DNA from: Amycolatopsis pretoriensis
GTDB lineage: Bacteria > Actinomycetota > Actinomycetes > Mycobacteriales > Pseudonocardiaceae
Assembly (NCBI RefSeq): GCF_900107925.1
Contig: NZ_FNUJ01000006.1
Location: 702,712-766,711, forward strand
DNA: 64,000 nt
Direction of reading: 5' to 3'
Part shown: in pieces, positions 51,393 through 59,700 of the stretch
Layout: each line of letters starts with the position of its first letter
Numbering within the stretch: position 1 is the first letter of the stretch
Position numbers and translations under genes: made by a program
The notes under the pieces: generated by a model
The model's input: the letters and a program-made list of their open reading frames with translations, nothing else
What the model was told of the DNA's origin: nothing
Database searches by the model: none

Positions 51393-53702
51393 TCAAAGGA
51401 ACATCGGGAACGGGTTGAGCCGTTCGTACGGGGTCGGCGCGTCGAGCCGGCCCAGGCGGACCGGGACGTCGAAGAGCCGGCCGGGCGCGAACCGGGCCCA
51501 GAACGGCCGCAGTCCCGGCGCGAGCACCTTGGCCACCGGGATCCCGACGTCCGGCCGGGTCTGGTCGAGCACCAGCAGCTCCACGCCGGCCTGGTCGAAC
51601 ACCCGGGTCAGCGCCTCGACGTCGTCCCGGACGTCGGCGCGGTTGACGAACCGGAAGTCCCCGGCGGCCCGCATCCGCTCGCCCGCGACCGGCCGCAGGT
51701 ACGGCTGGTTCGCGACGGTGGCGCAGGTGAGCCAGCGCCGCGCGTCCGGGTCGTCGAGGTCGTGGCCCGCGGCCTGCACGGCGGGCAGCATCTGGTTGAG
51801 CTCGGTCACCGCGCGGCGCACCGCGATCCGCGGGTCGAGGTGCGCGCCGAAACCCATCATGATGTCCTCGTACGGGCCGTCGGTCCGCCGCGAAACCGCC
51901 ACGGTCACCGGGATCCCCAGGTCCGACGTCACGTCGAGGACCCACATCTCGCGGCCGATCCCCGCGTAGCCGGCGGACATCTCGTCCAGCCACGGGTCGG
52001 CGAAGGACGCGAGGTCGACGCCCGGCACCGGCGTGCGGTTGTACCACCACAGCGCCACGGCGTCGCGCTCGACGAGTTCCAGTGCCCCCTGCAGGATCGC
52101 GTCCTCCAGGCTGCTGCCCGCCGCGGTGCCGTTCGAGTCGGCGCGCACCCCGCGGGCCGCGCTCTCGCGCGGGACCCCGTAGTACAGGTAGGAAGTCGGC
52201 AGCAGGCGGCGGCGCCCGGCCGGCGTCCACACCGGCGTCCAGTCGACCACGGCGGCCGGGTCGAAGGGCTCCGGCACGTGCTGGAAGGACGCGTGCTCGG
52301 CGTTCCAGTCCACGCGCCCGGCGTACTGGCGGTCGTCGAAGAGCATGCACGCGTTGGGGTGGACGGCTTCCTCGCCCAGCTCGGCCAAGGACGCGCGGAT
52401 GCGCAGCTCGTCACCCTGGAAGTTGCCGGAAAACCGTTCCGCCGCCTCGCAGAGCGCGCTGACTTCGGCGTCGAGCGGGCTGACGCCCTTGCCGCCGTTC
52501 TCGCAGCGCAGGCTGGCCCGCAGCGCCGCCATCGCCGTGACGCCGCGGGTGACGTTGGGCCCGGAGCGGTAGGCGTTGGCGAACCAGGGTGCGTCCGGGT
52601 CGCGCCGGATCTCCTTGATGATCCCGGTGACCGGGCTGACCAGGTGGCGGTGGCGCTCCAGCATCTGCGACGGCGTCGCCGTGCGGTGCCCGCCGCCCCC
52701 GGTGGTCGCCTTCTTGGCCGGCCGCAGCTCGACCGGGCGCACCGAGCGCCAGGTCACCAGCCACCGGTCACCGCAGCGGGGGCACTGCGGGCGGCGGTGC
52801 AGCTCGTGCAGCCGGCCCTGCAGATCGAGCGTGTCGAGCGTCCACACGCACTGCTGGCCGTGGTGGCGGTACCCGGCCACCCACTTGGCCGCCTCCAGCG
52901 CGACGAGGTGCGCCGCGGCCGAGGTCAGCGGCGGCAGTGCGGACACCGGGCGGCGCGCCGGGCCGTCGTGGCCCAGTTCCTCCTGCACGCACGCCTCGGC
53001 GTGCCGGTGGCCCCACAGCCGGTGGGTCAGGCAGTGCCAGCAGGCGCCGTCGGGCTGCAGCACCGGGCCGATCCACACCTGGGCCCCGGACGGGCGGGCC
53101 AGCAGCCACGGCCGCCCCGCGCGCCGGTGTTCGGCGTCGATCTCGGCCAGCCGCGGGTCGAGGTAGTCGGCGCACAGCACGACCGACAGGTCGGCGGTGC
53201 CGGTGTCCGTGCGGATCACCTCGAGCCCGGCGCCGGCCAGGGCCCGTTCGACGGCGCCGGAATCGACGCCGTCGGCGCTGTCGCCGACCGCGGTCAGCCG
53301 CACCGTGCCCCGCCGCGCGGCGACGACGTCGGCGTCCACCCCGCAGGCGTCCCAGTAGGCCAGCGCGCGTTCGTCGCCCAGGACCTCGTCGGTGCCGGGG
53401 CTGCGCAACGTCACGAGCCCGGCGTCGACGAGCTGGGCCAGCAGGGCGGCGACCTCCTCCGGCGCCATCCCGCCGGGGCGGCCGCGCAGCAGCCGGTCGA
53501 GGTCGTGGGTGCCGTCGAGCAACGCCGCGAGCGACTCGATCTTCGCGCCGCGCATCGCGATCACGCCCTGTTCGGAGAACAGGTACGCACCCTTGCCTTC
53601 CCGGACCTCCGCGCGCAGGTGCCGCCGGAACGCCGGAGCGCGCACCGGCACCGGGGCGTCCGTGGCGCCACCGCCGTGCGCGTCCACCGCTGTCGTGCGC
53701 AT
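51393..53702 (-). CDS. Fused TOMM cyclodehydratase (RRE-ThiF-YcaO)
   Basis: A 769-residue fusion of the two cyclodehydratase halves. Residues 20-105 form a leader-binding PqqD-like domain. Residues 120-340 are a ThiF/E1-like partner with the zinc cysteines CWHC and CPRC. The C-terminal 400 residues are the YcaO domain with ENGGKGVS, EAAERFSG, RADSNGTAAG and ALELVERDA nucleotide-binding signatures. It ends in a proline-rich tail (NPFPMFL), as active YcaO proteins do. It converts Cys/Ser/Thr of a precursor peptide into azolines using ATP. AGGAGGG precedes the ATG. Its upstream region carries two AAACGCATGG repeats. Confidence 0.93.
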   Translation of the reverse strand: MRTTAVDAHGGGATDAPVPVRAPAFRRHLRAEVREGKGAYLFSEQGVIAMRGAKIESLAALLDGTHDLDRLLRGRPGGMAPEEVAALLAQLVDAGLVTLRSPGTDEVLGDERALAYWDACGVDADVVAARRGTVRLTAVGDSADGVDSGAVERALAGAGLEVIRTDTGTADLSVVLCADYLDPRLAEIDAEHRRAGRPWLLARPSGAQVWIGPVLQPDGACWHCLTHRLWGHRHAEACVQEELGHDGPARRPVSALPPLTSAAAHLVALEAAKWVAGYRHHGQQCVWTLDTLDLQGRLHELHRRPQCPRCGDRWLVTWRSVRPVELRPAKKATTGGGGHRTATPSQMLERHRHLVSPVTGIIKEIRRDPDAPWFANAYRSGPNVTRGVTAMAALRASLRCENGGKGVSPLDAEVSALCEAAERFSGNFQGDELRIRASLAELGEEAVHPNACMLFDDRQYAGRVDWNAEHASFQHVPEPFDPAAVVDWTPVWTPAGRRRLLPTSYLYYGVPRESAARGVRADSNGTAAGSSLEDAILQGALELVERDAVALWWYNRTPVPGVDLASFADPWLDEMSAGYAGIGREMWVLDVTSDLGIPVTVAVSRRTDGPYEDIMMGFGAHLDPRIAVRRAVTELNQMLPAVQAAGHDLDDPDARRWLTCATVANQPYLRPVAGERMRAAGDFRFVNRADVRDDVEALTRVFDQAGVELLVLDQTRPDVGIPVAKVLAPGLRPFWARFAPGRLFDVPVRLGRLDAPTPYERLNPFPMFL

Positions 53703-53799
53703 GGGCCCTCCTGCCGGTCTCGGGCTGGGCGGGACGAGAGAAGGAAATGGTGCTCCACTGGAGGTCTACTCAGCCAGTGCTCAAAGCACGGGCGTGACG

Positions 53800-53836
53800 T
53801 GCGAAACGCATGGTTTGACATGGAAAACGCATGGGG
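53800..53836 (+). promoter_or_regulatory. Two AAACGCATGG direct repeats between cyclodehydratase and HxlR-2
   Basis: AAACGCATGG occurs at 53804-53813 and 53825-53834, exactly 21 bases (two helical turns) apart, in the same orientation. It is about 100 bp upstream of the cyclodehydratase start and 170 bp upstream of HxlR-2. The spacing is typical of paired AraC-type half-sites. Confidence 0.75.
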
Positions 53837-53999
53837 CACCGGTGCGTCGTTCACTGGCCGCACCCGGCGGGGAACCGTCACCGTAGACAGCGACGCCCGT
53901 GGCGGCACGGTGCGTCGGGGGCACCCTGACCGAACTCGCGCCTCACGCGCGAACCCGGCGGCGCCCGGTCTGCCACCCGAGACAAGTGAGGACCCGAGT

Positions 54000-54692
54000 A
54001 TGCCTACCTCTGCTCGCACGTACGGACAGTTCTGCGGCCTGGCCCGGGCGCTCGAGATCGTCGGCGAGCGGTGGTCGCTGCTGGTGATCCGGGACCTCGT
54101 GCTCGGCCCGAAGCGGTTCGGCGACCTGCAGCGTACCCTGCCGCGGATCCCGGTGAGCATCTTGACTTCGCGCCTCAACGAGCTCGAGGAGACGGGCGTG
54201 ATCCGCCGCCGCGTCCTGTCGCAGCTGGACGCGGGCGTCGTCTACGAGCTCACCGAGTACGGCTGCGAACTCGACCACATCCTGCTGGACCTCGGCCTGT
54301 GGGGCGCCCGCTCGCTGACCCACCCGAAGCCGGACGAGGTCTTCACCCTCGACATCGCCATCATCTCGCTCTACACGACCTTCCAGGAGGAGGCCGCCCG
54401 GGGCGTGCACGTCAACTACGAACTGCGCTACCCCGGCGACATGGTCGTGCACGCCATGATCGACGACGGCGCGCTCAAGGTCGCCGCCGGTGCGCTGCCC
54501 GCCGCCGACCTGGTGATCGAACCGCAGGGCCCAGCGATCCTCGACGTGCTCAACGGCAACCTGTCCGCCCAGGACGCGATCTCCAGCGGCAAGGTCCGCG
54601 TGGAGGGCGACCCGGCGCACCTCGAGCTGTTCGGCCGGCTGTTCCACATCCCGCCGGCGCCCGCGCGTCCGACCGGCCTGTCCGTGCACTGA
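54000..54692 (+). CDS. HxlR-family regulator with SCP2-like domain (HxlR-2)
   Basis: A 230-residue paralogue of HxlR-1. It has the same winged helix (FCGLARALEIVGERWSLLVI, LNELEETGVIRRR), the same central LGLWGARSL helix and a similar C-terminal SCP2-like domain (NGNLSAQDAISSGKV). GAGG lies eight bases before the ATG. It is divergent from the TOMM cyclodehydratase, across the AAACGCATGG repeats. It probably controls the TOMM enzymes or senses a lipid-like or redox signal through the N-terminal Cys. Confidence 0.9.
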   Translation: MPTSARTYGQFCGLARALEIVGERWSLLVIRDLVLGPKRFGDLQRTLPRIPVSILTSRLNELEETGVIRRRVLSQLDAGVVYELTEYGCELDHILLDLGLWGARSLTHPKPDEVFTLDIAIISLYTTFQEEAARGVHVNYELRYPGDMVVHAMIDDGALKVAAGALPAADLVIEPQGPAILDVLNGNLSAQDAISSGKVRVEGDPAHLELFGRLFHIPPAPARPTGLSVH

Positions 54693-54830
54693 GCCCACGC
54701 CCGCCCGGCGGTACGCAATCCGCCGGGCGTCGCAACTTCCCTTACGGGATCAGCAATCCGGAGTAACGGAAGCCGCTCCGGTAACGGCTATCGTCGACGA
54801 ACATCGTCGTCTCGGTGAACTGGGGTCTGC

Positions 54831-55403
54831 ATGTCGACGTCCGAACTCGCCCGTCCGTCCGGGTTCCTCGGCCCGCTCAACAGCCGCTGGCACCACCGAG
54901 CGCTCGCGGTGTTCATGGTGATCGTGATCGGGCACTGGGCCGAGCACATCGTGCAGGCGTTCCAGATCTACGCGCTCGGCTGGCCGACGCCGAAGGCGCG
55001 CGGCGTGCTCGGGATGCCGTTCCCGGCCCTGATCAGCTCCGAGTGGCTGCACTACGGCTACGCGCTCGTGATGCTGGTGTTCCTGTGGATCCTGCGCCAC
55101 GGCTTCGCCGGCCGCTCGCGCCAGTGGTGGAACCTCGCGCTGGCCATCCAGTTCTGGCACCACATCGAGCACCTGCTGCTGTTCATCCAGGCGCAGAGCG
55201 GCTGGCGGCTGGCCGGGCAGAAGGTGCCGACGAGCATCATCCAGCTGCTCGTGCCCCGGGTCGAGCTGCACCTGTTCTACAACACGATCGTCACCATTCC
55301 GATGATCGTCGCGGTCGTGCTGCACCGGCGCGCGTCGGTGGCCGAGCACGAGCTGACCGGCTGCACCTGCGGGCTGCGTCCGCCCGCGCTCGCCGCGTCG
55401 TGA
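54831..55403 (+). CDS. His-rich membrane protein next to CopCD
   Basis: A 190-residue protein with four hydrophobic segments (about residues 25-45, 70-92, 103-125 and 150-165). Polar metal-binding-type residues sit inside or at the ends of these helices: HWAEH in the first, WLHYGY in the second, FWHHIEH in the third and RVELHLFYN in the fourth. The C-terminal tail contains CTCG. No family was recognised. Its GTGA overlap with the copC-copD fusion gene suggests a copper or other metal role, such as a channel, chaperone or membrane metalloenzyme. Confidence 0.82.
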   Translation: MSTSELARPSGFLGPLNSRWHHRALAVFMVIVIGHWAEHIVQAFQIYALGWPTPKARGVLGMPFPALISSEWLHYGYALVMLVFLWILRHGFAGRSRQWWNLALAIQFWHHIEHLLLFIQAQSGWRLAGQKVPTSIIQLLVPRVELHLFYNTIVTIPMIVAVVLHRRASVAEHELTGCTCGLRPPALAAS

Positions 55404-56737
55404 GCGGCCGGGCCGCACGGCGGGCACTGGCCCTGCTGGCCTTCCTGGCCGGCTGGCTGGTGCTCACCGCCGCACCGGCGTCGGCGCACGTCGAGATCGT
55501 CTCCACCACCCCCGGCGACGGCTCGCGGCTGACCGCGGCGCCCGCGCAGGTGTCGGTGACGCTGTCGGAGAACGTCGGCATCCAGCCGGGCTCGCTGAAG
55601 GTCGTCGACACGCAGGGCACGGCCGTCGACACCGGCCCGGTGTTCCAGCCCGGCGACGTCGCGGAGCAGGTGGCCGTCCGGCTGAAGCCGGGCCTGCCCG
55701 ACGGCAGCTACCTCGTCGAGTACGCGTTCGTCTCGACCGACTCCCACCCGGTGCGCGGCACGTTCGCCTTCGTCGTCGGCGCCGGCCCGCTGCTCACCTC
55801 GGCGGGCGCGGTCGCGGCGGCGACGGGCACGGACCCGGTGGTCGACGTCGTGTCGACGGTCGTGCGCTGGCTGTCGTTCGCCGGCATCGTCCTGCTCGGC
55901 GGCCTGGTGTTCCTGCTGACGTGCCACCCGGCCGGGCGCGCGGACCCCCGGGCCCGGCGGCTGCTGCGGGCAGGCGTCTGGCTGACGGCGGGCACAGCGG
56001 TCGCGACGTTCCTGCTGCAGGGCCCGTACGCGGCCGGCCGCGGTCTGGGCGCACTGCTCGACACGGGACTGCTGGCCGACACGCTCCGGCTGTCCTACGG
56101 CAAGCTGCTGCTGGTCCGGCTGGTCGCGGCCGCGGTGCTGGCGGTGGTGCTCCCGCGCGTGCTGGCGGCTCCGCCGGCGTCGGCCCGGCGCGGCCGGCTG
56201 GAGAACCTGGCGATGATCACCGGGTTCGCGGCGCTGCTGAGCTTCTCGGCGAGCGGCCACCCGGTGACGGACCGGGTGCTGTACTTCTCGGTGGCGGCCG
56301 ACCTGGTCCACTGGGGCGCGATCGCGGTGTGGGCGGGCGGCCTGGTCCAGCTGGCGTCGTGCCTGATCCGCCGGACCCCGGACCTCGGACCGGTGGTGAC
56401 GAGGTTCTCCCGGCTCGCGATGAACTGCGTGGCGCTGATCGCGATCAGCGGCGGAGTGCTGACGTTGCGCATCGTGCCGTCGGTATCCGCCCTGTGGACG
56501 ACGACGTACGGGCTCCTGCTGCTGGGCAAGATTGCGGGCTTCGCGGTGTTGCTCGTGGTGGCGAACGTGGCCCGCCGCGCGGTCCTGAAGGGGATGTCGA
56601 GCGGCGGCGAGGGCGACACGGCGGTGCTGACGACGGAATTGCGCCGGCTGCGGTTGGCGGTGACGACCGAGGTGGCGTTGGCCTCGGTGGTCTTGGCCTT
56701 GGCCGCGGTGCTGACGGCAACCCCACCGGGCGGCTGA
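55400..56737 (+). CDS. CopC-CopD fusion, copper uptake/resistance
   Basis: A 445-residue fusion. After a signal peptide ending in APASA, the mature protein starts with the Cu-ligand His of CopC (HVEIVSTTPGDGS) and keeps DSHPVRGTFAFVV near residue 115. The CopD part follows, with eight or so membrane segments (LSFAGIVLLGGLVFLL, ADLVHWGAIAVWAGGL, LLLGKIAGFAVLLVVA). It binds copper outside and passes it across the membrane (YcnJ type). The GTG start overlaps the preceding stop by four bases. Confidence 0.9.
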   Translation: MSGRAARRALALLAFLAGWLVLTAAPASAHVEIVSTTPGDGSRLTAAPAQVSVTLSENVGIQPGSLKVVDTQGTAVDTGPVFQPGDVAEQVAVRLKPGLPDGSYLVEYAFVSTDSHPVRGTFAFVVGAGPLLTSAGAVAAATGTDPVVDVVSTVVRWLSFAGIVLLGGLVFLLTCHPAGRADPRARRLLRAGVWLTAGTAVATFLLQGPYAAGRGLGALLDTGLLADTLRLSYGKLLLVRLVAAAVLAVVLPRVLAAPPASARRGRLENLAMITGFAALLSFSASGHPVTDRVLYFSVAADLVHWGAIAVWAGGLVQLASCLIRRTPDLGPVVTRFSRLAMNCVALIAISGGVLTLRIVPSVSALWTTTYGLLLLGKIAGFAVLLVVANVARRAVLKGMSSGGEGDTAVLTTELRRLRLAVTTEVALASVVLALAAVLTATPPGG

Positions 56738-56785
56738 GCAACACCGGCACCCCCGCGCCGGCTCCCCCGGTGCCTCCCCTCAGCG

Positions 56786-56945
56786 CACCTCCACAGCGGC
56801 CCCGCCGCGGCAGCTCCCCCTGCGCCTCCCCCGCAGCGGCACCTCCACAGCGGCCCCGCCGCGGCCGTTCCCCCGATGCATCCCCCACAGCGGCACCTCC
56901 GCAGCGGCGGGGCTGCTCCGCGGCGGCCCACCGCCAGCGTCTCCC
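56786..56945. repeat. 54-bp imperfect tandem repeat
   Basis: Three units of about 54 bp begin with CACCTCCACAGCGGCCCCGC (56786 and 56840) and a weaker third copy (near 56894). They fill the gap between convergent copC-copD and the mycothiol-transferase-like gene. The DNA is C-rich on the plus strand and encodes nothing convincing. Confidence 0.65.
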
Positions 56946-57000
56946 CGCGCCAGCTCCCCCAGCGCCTGCCCCTGGCGTCTTCCCCGACGTCTGGCGAGCG

Positions 57001-57666
57001 TCACACCCCAGGTGAGCGCGGCGGGCTGAACGGCCCCCAGCTGAACGCGGGCAGCCACGTCCCCGGCGCCGCGCTCCACTCCAGCCCCGACAGCTGGGCG
57101 AGCGACCGCCGGCCGGCCAGTGCCCGGTACAGCTCGTGCGCCGGCGCGGTCAGCGTCGCCGCCGGGCGGCCCGCTCCCGCCGTCCACTGGGAGCCGCCCG
57201 TGGTGCGCAGGCGCAACGCCGGCAGGCCGCGGCCCGCGACCGAGCCCGAGAAGCCGCGGACCAGCACCTCGAAGCTCGGCGCCCAGGCCGCGTGCTCCAC
57301 CGGCGGCGGCACGCCCAGCGCCGCCCGCAGGTCCAGTTCGTGGGTGTAGGCGTCCATCACCATGACCTCGCCGCTGCGCCCACCCGCCTCCGCGAGGCGC
57401 CGGTCGAGGTCCTCGCCGACGTCGTCCCAGTGGTCGAGCAGCTCCGGGACCGTCGACGCCGTCGAAACCGGCACCGCGCCGCCGTGGCGCTCGAGCACCC
57501 GCTCGGCGATCCCGGTGAGGTGGCCCACCAGGTCGGCGACGGTCCACTCCGGACACGCCGGCACCCGCCGCCGGCCGACGCCGGTCCGGGCGCCGAGCAG
57601 GGCGCGGAAGCCGCGTCGCACCTCCGGGTAGCCCACGAAGTCCGGGGCCGGCCGACTCGCTGTCAC
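57001..57666 (-). CDS. Mycothiol-dependent transferase-like protein (third copy)
   Basis: A 221-residue protein of the mycothiol-dependent maleylpyruvate isomerase-like family with an intact N-terminal metal site (CPEWTVADLVGHLTG) and the second site DAYTHELDLRAALG. It is only distantly related to the proteins at 24670 and 40506. GTG 57666 with a GAGGTGG upstream is the probable start; an open frame continues for 22 codons upstream without family sequence. It is likely a general detoxification enzyme. Confidence 0.82.
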   Translation of the reverse strand: MTASRPAPDFVGYPEVRRGFRALLGARTGVGRRRVPACPEWTVADLVGHLTGIAERVLERHGGAVPVSTASTVPELLDHWDDVGEDLDRRLAEAGGRSGEVMVMDAYTHELDLRAALGVPPPVEHAAWAPSFEVLVRGFSGSVAGRGLPALRLRTTGGSQWTAGAGRPAATLTAPAHELYRALAGRRSLAQLSGLEWSAAPGTWLPAFSWGPFSPPRSPGV

Positions 57667-57776
57667 GCGTTCCACCTCACCTGGCACGATCGGGGCTTCC
57701 GGCCCAGTATGCCCAGGTGGGAAGCCCGGCAAGTCTCCTCGCTTGCCGACACCGAAGACCCCGGGAGGTAGTGACC

Positions 57777-58496
57777 TTGCCCACTCTCTGGTCCACGCCG
57801 GCGCAGTGGGAGCTGCTGCCGCCGGTCCTGCTGGCGCTGGTGCTCAGCGTCGCGATCGGCCTCGAGCGCGAAGCCGGCATGAAGGCCGCGGGCCTGCGGA
57901 CGCACAGCCTGGTCGGCGTCGGCTCGGCCGTGTTCATGCTCGTGTCGAAGTACGGCTTCGCGGACCTGCTGAGCACCGACCACGTGGCGCTCGACCCGTC
58001 GCGGATCGCCGCGCAGATCGTCTCGGGCATCGGCTTCATCGGCGGCGGCCTGATCTTCGTCCGCCGCGACGCCGTGCGCGGCCTGACGACGGCGGCGACG
58101 ATCTGGCTCACCGCCGCGGTCGGCACGGCGTGCGGCGCCGGGCTGCCGGTGCTCGCCGTCGGCACGACGATCGGGCACTTCGTGGTGACCCGCGGCTTCC
58201 CGCCGCTGCAGCGGTTCGTCGCGCGCCACCGCCGCGAACCGCCGGTCGTGCGGCTGAGCTACCTCGACGGCCACGGCGTGCTGCGCGCGGCACTGGCGGC
58301 GTGCACCGGGCGCGGCTGGAGCGTGCACCACGTCGACGTCGACCACGAGCCCATTTCCGAAGAGGGACAACGGATCGCGGTCGTGACGCTGCGCCTCGAC
58401 GGCCGCGGTGATCTCTACGACCTCGCCGCCGAACTCGCCGAGCTGCCCGGCGTCCGGAGCACGTCCACCGGTCCGGGAGAACCGCTCGACGAATGA
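57777..58496 (+). CDS. MgtC/SapB-family membrane protein
   Basis: A 239-residue protein with the MgtC signature: LLALVLSVAIGLEREAG, LRTHSLVGVGSAVFML, QIVSGIGFIGGGLIF and GLTTAATIWLTAAVG. Five helices precede a cytoplasmic ACT-like domain (residues 150-235). The start is chosen at TTG 57777, eight bases after GGGAGG; the GTG two codons earlier is too close to that site. Members affect magnesium homeostasis and membrane potential. Confidence 0.9.
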   Translation: MPTLWSTPAQWELLPPVLLALVLSVAIGLEREAGMKAAGLRTHSLVGVGSAVFMLVSKYGFADLLSTDHVALDPSRIAAQIVSGIGFIGGGLIFVRRDAVRGLTTAATIWLTAAVGTACGAGLPVLAVGTTIGHFVVTRGFPPLQRFVARHRREPPVVRLSYLDGHGVLRAALAACTGRGWSVHHVDVDHEPISEEGQRIAVVTLRLDGRGDLYDLAAELAELPGVRSTSTGPGEPLDE

Positions 58497-58616
58497 TCAC
58501 CCGCCCGGGCAGCGCGCGGGGGCGGGTTTGCGGCACACTGGGGTGGACGCGGAATTCCCCGGTACCGCAAGGAAAACGTGCGGCCGAGGAGAAACCATCC
58601 AATTCGGAGGTGAGGC

Positions 58617-59627
58617 ATGGCCCCCGGCGGTGGCGAGGACGTGGAGCGCACGCAGCCCGGATTCGACCTGGCGTGGCGCGGTTTTCACCGCGCACAGGTC
58701 GCGGAGTACGTCGCGTGGGCCGAAGCCGAACTGCGCAGACTCGCCGCCGAACGCGATGCGGCCCGGCAGCGCGTGACCGCGCTCGTCGAGGACAACCGTG
58801 AGCTCCGCGTGAAGATCGACCGGATCAGCCGCACTCCCATCGAGCCGGACGCGCTGCAGGAGCGGTCCCGCCGGATGATCGAGCTGACCCGCGAGGAAGC
58901 GACCGAAATCACCGCGCGGGCAACGGAAACGGCCGAGCGCCTGGTCCGCGAAGCCGAGCGGGAAGCGGTCTCGCTCACGGAGAAGGAACGCCGCCTGGTC
59001 GCCGAAGCCGAGGCCGAGGCGGAACGCCGCCGCGTCGAGCACGAGGAGTTCCTCCGCGCGGCCGAGCAGCGCCGCCGCGAGCTCGACGAGGCCGCCGCGC
59101 ACCGCCGTGCCCAGCAGGAAGAGGATCACACGCGCGCGATGACGGTCCGCCGCGCCGACGCGATGCGCACGCTGGCCGAGGAGGAAGCGGTCGCGAGGGC
59201 GAAGGCCGAACGCCTGGTCGGCACCGCGCAAGCTGAGGCGAAGACGCAGGTCGAGACCGCGGAGGCCAAAGCGGCGAAGCTGGTCAAGGCGGCCAGGACC
59301 AAGTCCGAACGCCTGGTCACGACCGCCGAAAGCAAGGCCGAGCGCCTGGTCACGACCGCCGAAGCCAAAGCGAAGAAGCAGGTCGCCACCGCGCAAGCCG
59401 AAACCGAAGCCCTGGTGGACGCCGCTCAACGCCAGGTCACCGCCCTCACCGAGGTCCGCGACAAGCTCCAGGCGAGCCTCACCGGCTGCCGTTCCCTGCT
59501 CGCCGACGCCGCCGGCGCCCTCGACGACCGGCCCGCGCCCTTCGATCCCGAGGCCACCCTGCCGATGTCGAAGAGAGTGCCCGTCCAGCGGCGCTCCCCC
59601 GCGGACCTCACCGACGCCGTCGGCTGA
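58617..59627 (+). CDS. DivIVA-like long coiled-coil protein
   Basis: A 336-residue protein. The N-terminal segment FDLAWRGFHRAQVAEYVAWA (residues 16-35) is like the DivIVA membrane-curvature domain. It is followed by some 230 residues of charged coiled coil rich in AEAEAE, AKAE and VTTAE heptads, including two near-identical KSERLVTTAE/KAERLVTTAE turns. It is probably a scaffold for polar growth or cytoskeletal organisation. GGAGGTGAGG precedes the ATG. Confidence 0.85.
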   Translation: MAPGGGEDVERTQPGFDLAWRGFHRAQVAEYVAWAEAELRRLAAERDAARQRVTALVEDNRELRVKIDRISRTPIEPDALQERSRRMIELTREEATEITARATETAERLVREAEREAVSLTEKERRLVAEAEAEAERRRVEHEEFLRAAEQRRRELDEAAAHRRAQQEEDHTRAMTVRRADAMRTLAEEEAVARAKAERLVGTAQAEAKTQVETAEAKAAKLVKAARTKSERLVTTAESKAERLVTTAEAKAKKQVATAQAETEALVDAAQRQVTALTEVRDKLQASLTGCRSLLADAAGALDDRPAPFDPEATLPMSKRVPVQRRSPADLTDAVG

Positions 59628-59700
59628 CGGTTGCCCGCCGGCCGGGCAGCCACCATGATCGTCGGGTGACCCTACCGAGAACCGCGCCGGCGGACATCCC

